The translations under genes and the position numbers were made by a program. Shown here piece after piece: positions 11,638 to 22,754 of a DNA stretch of 64,000 nucleotides. The notes beneath the pieces are model-generated. The model saw only the letters and a list, made by a program, of their open reading frames with translations, ran no database searches and was not told where the DNA came from. The DNA is from Artocarpus heterophyllus (lineage: Eukaryota > Streptophyta > Magnoliopsida > Rosales > Moraceae), in contig CM046330.1 in assembly GCA_025403435.1 (NCBI GenBank), positions 17,382,239 to 17,446,238 on the forward strand, in the 5' to 3' direction. Every line of letters begins with the position of its first letter. Position 1 is the stretch's first letter.

Positions 11638-13863
11638 CTATTTCAACTTCTCGCTGAAATCAGTGTGCTCGAGGACGTTTATTCTAGCAACACTGGCCGC
11701 CTCCTCTCTTTCTTTTGAAGTGTTGTACCCCCACTTTACTGCTCCAAAGAATGCAGCTCAGTATTAAAATTTAGCATAGGGAAGCATAAAACAGGAAGCG
11801 AAGGTAGACAAAGAGTTCAAGAAAGAACATGCAAATTGATTAGATTTAGGAACGAAAAGGAAGGACTACCTAGATATAGATTCCAACCAGCCAATTCAGG
11901 TTCTTTGATAACATTCTTTAGGGTCGCTAGTCGGTCTTCCACAAAGCTGGTCAACAAAGAGCACCCATCATCTAAGTTCTCAGCCAACTTTTCTGATGAA
12001 TACAGAATATATCATCATAATGGTTTGATAAGTAAAATTTTCTACTCTACAAGTGATAGTAGATCAAATTGTAAGTTACAAACATAAACATGATGAGTAG
12101 AAGTGCTGGAAGCATGGGATCAGCTAAACAAAATTGAGTTCGTTATGAATGCATTTTACAGCAAGTTTCATTATCAAGAAGAACAGAATCTTACTGTAGT
12201 CTCAGCCCCTGGTGTTCCAGTCTGCTCTGAAGTTGCTTCAATACTTCTACCTTGGGACTGAAAGCCGCATTAAAGGTTATATATAGAGAAAAAAACTACT
12301 TTATTAACCCATGGAAGCATAGGAACAGATATAATAAAGCAGGAAAAAACAATTAACAAGTTTCTACGACTAGAAAAAGTCTACACTGACCCAGTTCCCA
12401 GACCATATATCCTTTCAGGAGGTACGGTTACCCCTGCAAGTTCTTGCAGTAAAACATCAGCGAATCGGCTCTGGAGTAGGCAAAAGAAAATGAAATGAAG
12501 GTCAGGTGATTAAAAAGTAACCTCAACCCAAATTATTCATTCATAAAAGGAAATTTGTTCAGGGCAGATGCTTTTTTTTTTTTTTTTTTACTGCCAGACA
12601 GCAGAGTTGATTAACTAATTTCCGTGTCGATCTTTGAAACTGCCAACTCAGAACTATTTATAATACTCTGGTAATCTTCTTCATATTTTGTTTTGTCGTT
12701 TTCACCGTGGAAGATTTAGAACCACACCTGCTTTGTGGTGACAATATATATACTTGAGCTAGCAAACTTGAGAGCATCGGCCACACCTGGATAGAACCTG
12801 CAATGGATGCATTATCTGATCGGTAATACACAACACTTCAGAAAACTTCAGAACTTTGAGGCAAAAGTAGGATTTTCGATTTAGACTACAGTGACACATC
12901 AAATTAAGTTAAACTGCCAATAATATGGTAACTAACAGTTCGATCGACAAATCATGGTAAATATCAATTTATACAGAGAAGCCACACGGTAGATTGCTCA
13001 ATAGAGAAGGCCATGTGAAGTAATTCAAGGATCTACATAATCTGTACCAAACACATAATAATAAAGTAAATATTGTTCCATGCAACCTAGAGAGGCAACA
13101 TGAAAATTTTTTCTCAAGAAAAATAAAATGTATAATTGTCCATTTGATTATGCAGAACCAGGTGATTAAATTGCACTCATTAAGCTTCCTAAATGAAAGA
13201 CTCTAAAGTAATGCAATGCTCTTAAAGCTATCTAGACTCGAGACAAGTCTTGACAGACAAATTCCCTGTTGAAACTGCATGCAGTTTTTAACAAAGCTTC
13301 CAGTTCTGAAACCGGCAGGAAAGATGTTAAATCAAGTGACAGAGGATACTTTAACATTTTACTTTTCGTAATTCTTGACGTGTTCATTAAAGGGCAATGA
13401 TATATGGTATATTTCAAAAAGCCTAAATGGGATACCTATTTGCACCAATCCAAGATGATAAGTCCTTCTCCATCCATTCATCTTTCACCTTTCCAAAAAG
13501 GTCTATAAGTTCTTCTCTTTGCTCCCCCCCATTCTTCCATGATGATCGGTTTCAACTTTGACCAGTTGTCCAAAATCCTCTCAACAGTGAGCCCTTCCGA
13601 AACCTAGCATATTAAACTATGACCCTCAAGCCCAAACTACATTTCAGAAAGCGACTCTAAATTTGAAATCTTTCTCATTGATGTTGTTTAATTCAAAACA
13701 ATATTATAATGTCATGACTTCAACTAATTAATTTCCTACAGATAAAATCAGTGTGCGGTGTGTGTAATGTACCCACCGAGGATTTCTGAATAAAAGATAG
13801 TCTTGTCTCCAGCAACAACCTAACAAGTAAGACATTTTCATATCCAGTTTCCACCACAAGCTG
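11638..13863 (-). pseudogene. HAD-superfamily hydrolase gene, 3' part (exon 3 remainder to exon 9)
   Basis: This continues the gene that starts at 23693, downstream of a Ty3 insertion in exon 3. Exons (minus): 13858-13773 (after the 5-bp target-site copy), 13593-13436, 12797-12728, 12470-12391, 12257-12195, 11946-11870, 11738-11638. Splice sites are GT-AG and phases agree. Readable motifs: ETGYENVLLVRLLLE; ANRFYPGVADALKFASS; IYIVTTKQ (HAD motif II); IYGLGTGPKVEVLKQLQ; HFVEDRLATLKNVIKEPE (motif IV acids); WGYNT; stop after SEKLK. Exon 4 holds a C7 run (13524-13530, plus strand) where six bases would keep the frame (EEWGEQREEL). As written, the frame shifts there. HAD enzymes of this type are phosphatases using an Asp nucleophile; plant members are annotated as phosphoglycolate-phosphatase-like, substrate unproven. 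The gene is a pseudogene if both lesions are real. Confidence 0.88.
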
Positions 13864-14806
13864 TGATATGAACCTTGCCAACCTGTGAACAAAACCCGAT
13901 AGCAATATATGCCACCAAGATCTTTTCTAGAACAAGTTTGGATGGCGGAAATCGCGACCCATTGCTTATAATGAAGCTAGAACCTAGGTATAGTTGTAGA
14001 TGCCACAAACAGTGGTGGAATTCCGCTTAATAAGTCAATAGATCATAACAAGACTCAATCTTGATCAGTTCTTGGTTGTTCTTAAAGAACTCAAGAGAAT
14101 ACTCTCAATATTGAATAAAACGACTAACCTGAATTTTATTGATAATGAATGCCTTTAAATAGGCTGAAAGCCAAACAATACTAGAGGAAGTAAAACCCTA
14201 AAACACGCCCAATTATAGTTATGAAAGGCATGGCAGTAATTTGACTCAAAATTAATCCTAACCACCTAAAACTATTCAGCCACCTTGCTAACCAAGTCAA
14301 TGGACAAATTTTACCCTTAAATAACAAATTAATTAACTAACTTTCCCAAAATAAATCCTGAGACTAAGTCTTTTGTGCTGAATTTTGACAAAGTCAAATC
14401 AGTTCATAAACTTCATTACAAAGGATTAAAGAAAATAAGATTTATTTAAGTTCCTAACAAAATAAGAATGCCTTAATTTGACAATTTTCAAGAACTTAGA
14501 ATCAACTCTTCACTTTATTTCAAGATTCTTCAAGATTAATCTTCAAGCTTCAAGAAACTCCAAGATTTTTGTTCTTTGCGTTGAGAAATATGCCATATTA
14601 ATGGCTGGTCCACTTCTTGTGTGACTTGAATAACTTGGACCATTCTTGATTCACCATCAGTAGTGAATGTGTTTGCAGCTTCTTTGTGAATAGCTTGAAT
14701 CAGCCCGTTAAGTGCTTCTTTGAATCTTTTAGCTCGAGACCTCCTAACTGGATCAACTGGAACTGTAATTGGATCTTGTGTTTACTGCGCAGTTGTGTCT
14801 CCATCA
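13864..14806 (-). repeat. 3' LTR of the Ty3/gypsy element
   Basis: 943 bp, matching 21806-22754. On the minus strand it begins TGATGGAGACAC and ends TTCATATCA. A TATTTAAAGG motif near 14149-14160 (minus strand) is a plausible LTR TATA element. The LTR lies immediately upstream of the HAD exon remainder in the same sense. Confidence 0.9.
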
Positions 14807-14820
14807 TTCCCCTCCTCTTG
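14807..14820 (-). other. Polypurine tract of the Ty3/gypsy element
   Basis: On the minus strand AAGAGGAGGGGAA directly precedes the 3' LTR start TGATGG. It is the expected plus-strand DNA primer. Confidence 0.85.
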
Positions 14821-16036
14821 ATTAGAACACTAAAAGTAGCATTGACACCATACTCACCTGGAAAATCCAGCTTATAGGCGTTGTCATTGACCCGTTTAAG
14901 GACTTTAAAAGGTCCATCTCCACGAGGAAGCAATTTGGATTTCCTTTGTGATGAAAACCGTTCTTGCCTCATGTGCAACCAGACTCAATCTCCCAGTTCA
15001 AACACTAATGGCCGCCTGTTCTTGTTTGCTTGAGTCGCATATTATTCAGTTCGCCTCTCAATGTTGAGTCTTGCCTTCTCATGAATCTGCTTAACAAATT
15101 CAGCTTTCTTTTTGTCCATCTAAATTCACACGCTCAGACACAAGTAATGGTGATAAATCCAAAGGGGTTAAAAGATTAAAACCATAAACAATTTCAAATG
15201 GTGAAAATTTAGTAGTAGAATGAACAGATCGGTTATAAGCAAACTCAACATGTGGTAAACACTCCTCTCATGTCTTAATGTTCTTTTTAATGATAGCCCT
15301 CCACAATGTAGGTAAAGTCTTATTCACTACTTCCATTTGACCATCAATCTGTGGATGACAAGTAGTAGAAAACAATAACTTAGTTCCTAACTTACCCCAC
15401 AAAGTCTTCCAAAAGTAACTCAAGAAATTAGCATCTCTATCAGAAACTATAGTCCTAGGCATACCATGTAATCAAACAATCTCTCTAAAGAACAAATCAG
15501 CAACTAACGAAGCATTATCAGTCTTATGACAAGGGATAAAGTGTGCCATCTTAGAGAAATGATCTACAACCACAAAAAATAGAATCTAATCCACGCCTAG
15601 ACCTAGGAAGCCCTAACACAAATTCCATCGAAATATCAATCCAAGGTGCTGTAGGGATAGGTAATGGTGTGTACAATCCATGGCTATGTACCTGAGATTT
15701 AGCTTGCCTACATGTCACACATTTACCACAAACTCTCTCAACATCCCTTTTCATGTACGGCCAAAAGAAGTGTTCTTGTAAAACAGCTAGGGTTTTAGCT
15801 ACTCCAAAATGTCCCATCAGTCCTCCTCTATGTAACTCTCTCACTAATAGATCTCTCAAAGAACAATTTGGAATGCACAACCTATTCTCTTGGAACAAGT
15901 AACCGTCATGCCTAAAGAACTTTCCAAACGCTATTTTCTCACAAGCCGCATAACTCTCTTCAAAATCATGGTCTAAAGCATATAACTCCTTCATATGTTC
16001 AGAACCAAGTAATTTAGCATCAAGAGTAGAAATCAA
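14821..16036 (-). pseudogene. Ty3/gypsy integrase, decayed
   Basis: From the 5' side: an H2C2 zinc-binding segment (HRGGLMGH ... CGKCVTC, about 15700-15830), the start of the catalytic core (PWIDISMEFVLGLP), and then [16 protein letters not shown] with a core Asp and [16 protein letters not shown] (15268-15462). The C-terminal part is [19 protein letters not shown] (about 14880-14935), typical of the region after the core in plant Ty3 elements. In-frame stops occur near 15480, 15263 and 15040, and the frame changes between segments. The family role is insertion of cDNA; this copy is inactive. Confidence 0.88.
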
Positions 16037-16039
16037 TGC

Positions 16040-17141
16040 GTACCTACGAGAAAGCGCATCTGCAACGATGTTGGTCTTACCTTACTTGTATCGAATAACA
16101 TAAGGAAATGTTTCAATGAATTCCAACCATCGTGTGTGTCTCTTGTTCAGCCTTTGTTGGCCTTTTATGTGCTTTAAGGACTCATGATCCTTGTGAAACA
16201 CGAACTCCTTAGGCCATAGATAGTGCTACCACATTTCCAAAGCTTAAACCAAAGTGTACAACTCTTTGTCATAAGTCAGATAGTTCAAGGCTACACCACT
16301 TAATTTCTCACTGGAATAAGCCAATGGATGCCCTTCTTGAGTAAGTACGGCCCTAATACCCATTCCTGAAGCATCACACTCAATCTCAAAGTTTTAGAGA
16401 AGTTAGGCAAAGCTAACAAAGGAGCATGAGTTAATTTGTGTTTTAGAAGCTGAAATGTCGCCTTCTGTTCTTAACCCTACTTGAATCCAATGTTCTTTTT
16501 GGTTACTTCAGTCAATGGAGCAGCTATGGTACTGAAGTCTTTGATAAAACTCCTGTAGAAACTAGCAAGTCTATGAATTACCTACACTTGTTGGGCTTGG
16601 TCACTCCTAGATAGCACGTACCGTTTCTTCGTCTACCTATATACCTTAAGCACTTACCACAAAACCTAAAAACACAAGCTTATCGGTGCAAAAGGTACAC
16701 TTCTTGAGGTTAGCAAATAACTTTTCCTTTCTAAAAACATCCAAAACAGATTGTAAATGCATAAGATGATCATATAAGTTTTTGCTATAAATCAAGATAT
16801 CATCAAAGTAGACAACAACGAATTTTCCAATAAAAGCATACAAAACATGATTCATTAATCTCATGAAAGTACTAGGGGCATTAGTCAATCCAAAAGGCAT
16901 AACTAACCACTCATATAAACCATGTTTTGTTTTAAACACTATTTTCCACTCATCTCCCTCTTTCATTCTAATATGATGATAACCACTTTTCAGATCAATT
17001 TTAGAAAAGATGCTAGATCCATGTAATTCATCTAACATATCATCTAAATGAGGGATAGGATGGCAATACTTAACCGTTATATTGTTGATTGCTTGATAGT
17101 CTACGTACATCCTCCAAGACCCGTCTTTCTTCGGTATTAAC
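16040..17141 (-). pseudogene. Ty3/gypsy reverse transcriptase and RNase H, decayed and split
   Basis: The open part at 17110-16646 carries [16 protein letters not shown] at its start (just upstream), then [46 protein letters not shown] and the catalytic box YFDDILIYS, and ends with LGFVVSA. RNase H remnants full of stops follow down to about 16040. The 5' part of this domain (SMSPCAV..) lies beyond the solo LTR at 18752-18800, so the coding region is physically interrupted at 17141. Confidence 0.9.
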
Positions 17142-18751
17142 TGTTGGGTTTTGTTGGATTTTGTGATTTAAATAAGCAGCAAAAAATTAAAATTAATTCC
17201 TACAAAACCCTCGCAGGATCCATGTAATTCGATTAGATTGATAGGAAATCCATAGATCTTACCAAGATAACAAAAAGGGGCAAGATTTCTGGAAGGAAGA
17301 GAGCGGGTTCACTCTGATGATACCCTAACTCGAGCTTTTTGTATTCGGGATCGGATTTAGACATTGTTACTTAGAGTAATGCCCTCTGCAGGTATCCACA
17401 CAAACAGACTCTCTCAAAACTAATTGGTGTGCTAGCACCCTCTCATTTGCGTTAAATGACTCTCTCTAATTTTGTAGGGTTTTTAATGTTTTTGCCTTAT
17501 AGAATAATGGAACGCCTTCTTTCTTCTTAATTTGGCTGGAAACCACCCTAAAACAAATATATATATATATATATATGTATCTATTGACTTCGAGATAGAG
17601 TCAGATTTTAACTAGGGTAAATTGTAATTCGAATATGATTCAGAGAATCTAGATAATGTCTGTAATTCGACTATGATTTAGAGAATTTAGAAAATGTCAG
17701 TAATTCAAATATGATTTAAAGAATCTAGATAATGTCAGATTCAATGAACCTAGACATATCAAGTACATCGAATTTAGACATTATTAGGTTCATTGAACCT
17801 AGACACAGTAAACCCAAAATTGGTTTTTGGTCTGTTCTAAGTGTGCGATCTGTTGGTTCATATAACGTTGGTAGTGGGCTTAAAATTCTATTTTTGGCTC
17901 ACAAATCATAAACGGCCTCTAGCAAGACATTATAATTACCCAAGTTATGCAAATGTCAATAATCCGACACAACCTAATCCATAATAAGTATTAAAGTCCT
18001 TTTTGTCACTAGATACCTTGATTGAACATAAGACATGGTTTATGTCAACCTTATACTATTCAATCATATTATTTCTCGATCTTAAGTAGACTGATATTGA
18101 TAACCCTTATCAATTCATTCTAGTATGGCCATACATTTTTCTTCAGTCCAACTTATCGAGGGGCCCATAGATATCTTTCTCATAATAAATAAAGGACAAA
18201 TTCCTTCTTAATCACTCATATTCCTCACATGATTCACTCTATATCCAATAACAATCCATTCCATCATCCTGTTAAAGATAATATTAGAATGTGTCAAAAT
18301 ATAGAACTTCTCATGTAGGAAACAATGGTGATTTCAGGTCAGATGACTAGGATAATACTATTGTGATGAGAATCACTTATGACAATTATCCATGTAGTAC
18401 TCTCATTGCGGGTCGATCCAATACATCATTTCTCAAATATGTAACTATGAGTTGACTTAGTATCTCATACATATGATTAGTAAAACATAATCATCAGTCA
18501 AACTTCATACTAGTCTTCATTCATTATTATCTCAATAATAATGACTGACTAGGGATAATTTAAAATAGAATTCAATTTTCACCTAAGAGTTCTACTATCA
18601 AGTCACATACTTGATGACCTTAAGCAGAATTAACTATTCATGGAATTAGAATAAAAAACAATAATGAAAATGCCTCTTTATTAATAAAATGCAAATGTAA
18701 TGAAGTCAAAATATGGTCATTACATAATTGGCCTAGGGCACATCACTAACA
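17142..18751 (-). mobile_element. Solo LTR of a Ty1/copia element nested in the Ty3 RT
   Basis: The insert reads TGTTGGGTTTTG at its left edge and CATCACTAACA at its right edge. The flanking 5-mers are TTAAC (17137-17141) and CTAAC (18752-18756). Joining the flanks restores a continuous Ty3 reading frame (VLVL next to LIPKKDG), which fixes the insertion site. Read on the minus strand, the LTR begins TGTTAGTGATGTGCCC, in the style of the copia LTR ending at 60488. There is no internal coding region, so it is most likely an LTR-LTR recombination product. A short (AT)n tract lies at about 17555-17575. Confidence 0.85.
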
Positions 18752-18769
18752 CTAACAATACCAGAACTG

Positions 18770-19782
18770 CACATGGGCTCATGCTTTCTCTTATGTACGC
18801 CTTCTCCAAAAGCACCTCAACCTGAATTTGTAACTCCCTTGTCTCCTCCAGATTTGTCCCATATCCTGGCTGATTTGGAGGAGATGCTCTAGGTACAAAA
18901 TCAATTTGGTGTTCAATATCTCTAATTGGTGGTAAACCAGCTGGTATTTCTTCGGGAAAGAACTAGGCAAAGTGGAATCAAGTTCGTTAGTGTGTAAAAA
19001 CGCCTCCTTGTACGTAAGTACAATCATTGGCTGATTCGTAAACAATGCTTTCTTCACATCACTCACCCTTGCAAAAAAATTTGATTTTCTCTATGTTTTT
19101 ATTTCAATGGCTGGTTGTGTATTAATTTTGGCCCTCTCAATTTTCTCTCTTTTCCTTTCCTTTTCTCGGCTTTCTCTTCTCTTTTTCCCTCTCTGGCCAA
19201 ACACTCTCTCTGCACTCGCTTTCTTAAATTTTTTTCACTCAAACTTTTTTGCTCATTCTCTCTTCATAACCTCACTTGATCTTCACATACTTGGCTTAGA
19301 GTCAAAGGGGCTAGAGTGTATCGCCTCTTATTGTGCGTAAGTGTGTATTGGTTTGTGTGTCCATCATGCATGGCCTTTCTATCAAATTGCCAAGGCCTTC
19401 CAAGTAGTAAGTGGCTAGCTTGCATAGGCACAACATCACACAAAACTTCATCCTCGTACCTGCCAAGTTTGAAAGATACTAGCACTTGCTTTGTGATTTG
19501 TACCTCTCCACTATCATTCAGCTACTATAACTTGTCTGAATGGGGATGTTTCATTGTTGGAAGCCCTAGTTTTTCAACCATTGTTGTACTTGCCACATTC
19601 GTGCAGCTACCACCAGCGATAATCATACTGCACACTTTGTTGTTCACAAAACACCTAGTGTGGAAAATATTCTCTCGCTGCACATCATCTCCTTCCTTGG
19701 CCTGCATGTTCAACGCCCTTCTTGCTACCAACACTCCTTGGACAACAAGTTCCATCCCTAGTTGATCCTCCAACTCAGGCAT
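18770..19782 (-). pseudogene. Ty3/gypsy protease and protease-RT linker, decayed
   Basis: The segment 19782-19525 ends with MIIAGGSCTNVASTTMVEKLGLP. In the family the first residues are usually an Asp-Gly-Gly active site, and here Ala stands in place of the catalytic Asp. The segment 19485-19264 continues with EVLCDVVPMQASHLLLGRPWQFDR, typical after the protease. The segment 19066-18791 (LFTNQPMIVLTYKEAF) leads into RT. These lie in different frames. Confidence 0.85.
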
Positions 19783-19833
19783 AGAGCCATAATCGGACTC
19801 GGACTCACTCTTAGTTTCAATTTCACCATTGTC

Positions 19834-20919
19834 TCACATCACCATTATTCTTTTGTTTGGGCATTGGCTGGCTATGTGTCCTTTTCCTTGACACTTAAAA
19901 CAGTGAATATCACAGTTTCTAATAGCAGATGGATCAGTTTTACCTTGTGGTTTGGCTTTGGTAGGCTCTCCCTTATTTTCCAGCCTAGGCTTTTGGCCGG
20001 GTTTGTGCTCCTCCTTCGTGTTGAAATTCGTCCTCCGTAGGGTGGTGGTAGAGTTAAGGTTTTGACGTGCTGCACCCCTCCTCTTAAGTTGTTGCTTAAT
20101 CTTTATGGTCATGTGCACCATATCCTCAATGTCTACATAATGATGCAAGTCAACCATGTTGGCAATTTCATGGTTCAATCTAGCTAAGAATCTGGCCATG
20201 TTAGCCTCTCGATCTTCCTCTACATTCGCTTGAGCCATGGCTATTTCCATCTACTTGTAGTAGTCCTCAACACTCCTACTACCTTGTATCAATCCTTATA
20301 GCTTTTGGTACAACCCTCGGTAATAATGAGTTGGCACAAATCACTTTCGCATTACTGTTTTCATCTCCGCCCATGTATCAATGGAACATTCACCGTTTCG
20401 CCTTCTACTAATCATCAATTGATCCCACCAAATAACGGCATAATCGGAAAACTCGATTGTTGCCAATTTTACCTTCTTTAACTTGGAGTAGCTGTGGCAA
20501 TCAAACATAAATTCCATCTTCTTCTCCCACTCTAAATAAGCCTTCGGATCACTCTTACCTTGGAAGGATGGGATTTTCATCTTAATGCTACTCATGTTAT
20601 TATCTTCCCGGTTCCTAGCTTCTCTAAACCCTTGTAATTGCCTATTTTTCCTTGGGCTCTACTCTTTCTCCTCAAATCCATCCAAATCCATAGGTAAATC
20701 CTCTAAATTTGTCCCCTTAAATCCTAGGAGAGGCCATCCCCCTTTTTGCCTACTTGGCTTCCTACGAGGCTGATTGTTACGTTCCCTTCTATCTTCTCTC
20801 ATCTCTTCAAATTGAAAATCAATTTTGCTGACTTTATCTTCCAAGGTTTTGGAAAATAATTTCATCTCCTTCATAGTACGTGCCCTAGAATTGACCTCCC
20901 TACCTTGTTCATGACCCAT
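19834..20919 (-). pseudogene. Ty3/gypsy gag, decayed
   Basis: It starts at MGHEQGREVNSRARTMKEM (20919). A basic N-terminal region is followed by a stop near 20659, then a capsid-like part [25 protein letters not shown] (20595-20341). The next part is ARFLARLNHEIANMVDLHHY (20250 onward), and a CCHC zinc knuckle CFKCQGKGHIASQC sits near 19870-19910. There are at least four in-frame stops. Gag forms the particle in active elements. Confidence 0.88.
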
Positions 20920-20939
20920 GATTTCTACAAAACAAAGTT

Positions 20940-21787
20940 AAGTGTATGGACCTCACTCACTCCTTCACGTGTTTTCACTCGAAAATTGATTGATGATCAC
21001 TTGTGTTTACGCTCAACCCTTGCTGATTTTCACTCAAACTCTCTCTGATTTCGCACTCAAAATTCCCCTTTTTGGTCCTTCTCTACAACCAATTACCACT
21101 TAATCAAGTAAGTCCAGCAACAATTCAATCTAACTTACAAGGAATCTATAAATGGAATCAAGACTAAACACAAGGCTAATGCAGTAATTAATTTGAGAAG
21201 TAACTCTGAAATAAATGGCTTATAAAAGCGTAATAACTCATAGATTTAATGAATGGAACGATAACAAAAAATTTCAACAAAAGAGCAAATGAGCACACGG
21301 TTTTTTAGGATTTTGGAGGCTGAAAATTTGAATCTAGGGTTTCAAGCAAACCTAATGAATGGAAATTTGAACACAATCAGTAATCTAATCAAAATAATGA
21401 TATTAAGCTTAACTGATTAATTTAGAAACCCAACAAATCAAATTCAAGAAGAATTGAATACCTTCTTTTTTTTCTCTCTTTTTTTTGTGAATCTAATTTT
21501 TTTTGTTTTGTATGATATTTCTTTTTTTTCTTTGTTGTTTTGATATGGGGCATGAATTTTCAGAAGTAAGAATGATGAACAACCCCTAGAAAATTGAAAG
21601 AGATTGGATTCAAAGCAACAAGATTAGACACTAGACCCTAAACTAGAAGAATAGAGAAGAAGAATTTAGCCAAGATGATGATTTTGAACTGAATGGAAAC
21701 CTATTCTAACCCCAATAACACACAATCATTTAACCCAATTGTAGCCCTAAATTCAACAAATAAAGGAATAGACAAACCTGATGCTAG
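20940..21787 (-). other. 5' untranslated leader of the Ty3/gypsy element
   Basis: This lies between the PBS and gag. It is AT-rich with a T-rich run at 21465-21535. No coding sequence is recognised. Confidence 0.7.
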
Positions 21788-21803
21788 ACTGGCTCTGATG
21801 CCA
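21788..21803 (-). other. Primer-binding site of the Ty3/gypsy element
   Basis: On the minus strand TGGCATCAGAGCCAGT lies two bases inside the 5' LTR. It matches the TGGTATCAGAGCC-type site complementary to the initiator tRNA-Met 3' end, with one substitution. Confidence 0.88.
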
Positions 21804-21805
21804 AC

Positions 21806-22754
21806 TGATATGAGCCTTGCCAACCCATGAACAAGACCCAATAGCAATATATGACACCAACATCTTTTCTAGAACAAGTTTGGATAGTGGAAACCGCGAC
21901 TCATTGCTTAGAATGAAGCAAGAACTTAGGTATAGTCGTAGATGCCACAAACAGTGATGGAATTCCACTTCATAAGTTAGTAGAATATAGCAAGACTCAA
22001 TCTTGATCAGTTCTTGGTTGTTCTTGAAAAACTCAAGAGAATACTCTCAATATTGAATAAAACGACTAATCTGAATATAAATTTTATTGATAATGAATGC
22101 CTTTAAATAGGCTAAAAGCCAAACAATACTACAGGAATTAAAACCCTAAAACACGCCCAATTATAGTTACGAAGGGCATGGTAGTAATTTGACTCAAAAC
22201 TAATCCTAACCACCTAAAACCATTTAGCCACCTTGCTGACCAAGTCAATGGACGAATTTTACCCTTAAATAACAAATTAACTAACTAACTTTCCCAAAAT
22301 AAATCCTAAGACTAAGTTTTTTATGCTGAATTTTAGCTAAGTCAAATCAGCTCATAAACCTCATTACAAAGGATTAAAGAAAATAAGATTTATTTAAGTT
22401 CCTAACAAAACAAGAAAACCCTAATTTGACCATTTTCAAGAACTTGGAATCAACTCTTCACTTTCTTTCAAGATTCTTCAAGATTGATATTCAAGCTTCA
22501 AGAAACTCTAAGATTCTTGTTCTTTGTGTTGAGAAATACACCATATTCATGGCTGGTCCACTTCTTGTGTGACTTGAATAACTTGGACCATTCTTGATTC
22601 ACCATCAGTAGGGAATGTGTTTACAGCTTCTTTGTGAATAGCTTGAATCAGCTCGTTAAGTGCTTCTTTCAATCTTTTAGCTTGAGACCTCGTAATCGGA
22701 CCAACTGGAACTGTAACTGGATCTTGTGTCCACTACGCAGCTGTGTCTCCATCA
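21806..22754 (-). repeat. 5' LTR of the Ty3/gypsy element
   Basis: 949 bp, paired with 13864-14806. It lies directly inside the first eight bases of HAD exon 3. Confidence 0.9.

Larger units (their letters stand above)
13864..22754 (-). mobile_element. Ty3/gypsy LTR retrotransposon inside exon 3 of the HAD gene
   Basis: The element has two LTRs in direct orientation (13864-14806 and 21806-22754, TG...CA), a PBS complementary to initiator tRNA-Met, a polypurine tract and a decayed gag-pol on the minus strand. The domain order is gag, protease, RT, RNase H, integrase. The flanking 5-mers are AGCTG (13859-13863) and AGCCG (22755-22759), a target-site duplication with one substitution. The element lies in the same orientation as the HAD gene. 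A 1.6-kb copia solo LTR is nested in its RT (17142-18751). By eye the two LTRs differ at about one base in nine over their first 190 positions, mostly transitions, so the insertion is old. Many stops and frameshifts exclude an active copy. Confidence 0.93.

Noticed and set aside
19107..20040. Plus-strand Ser/Leu/Phe-rich reading frames
   Set aside because: They are antisense to the Ty3 gag and protease, where clear motifs including a CCHC knuckle are read on the minus strand.
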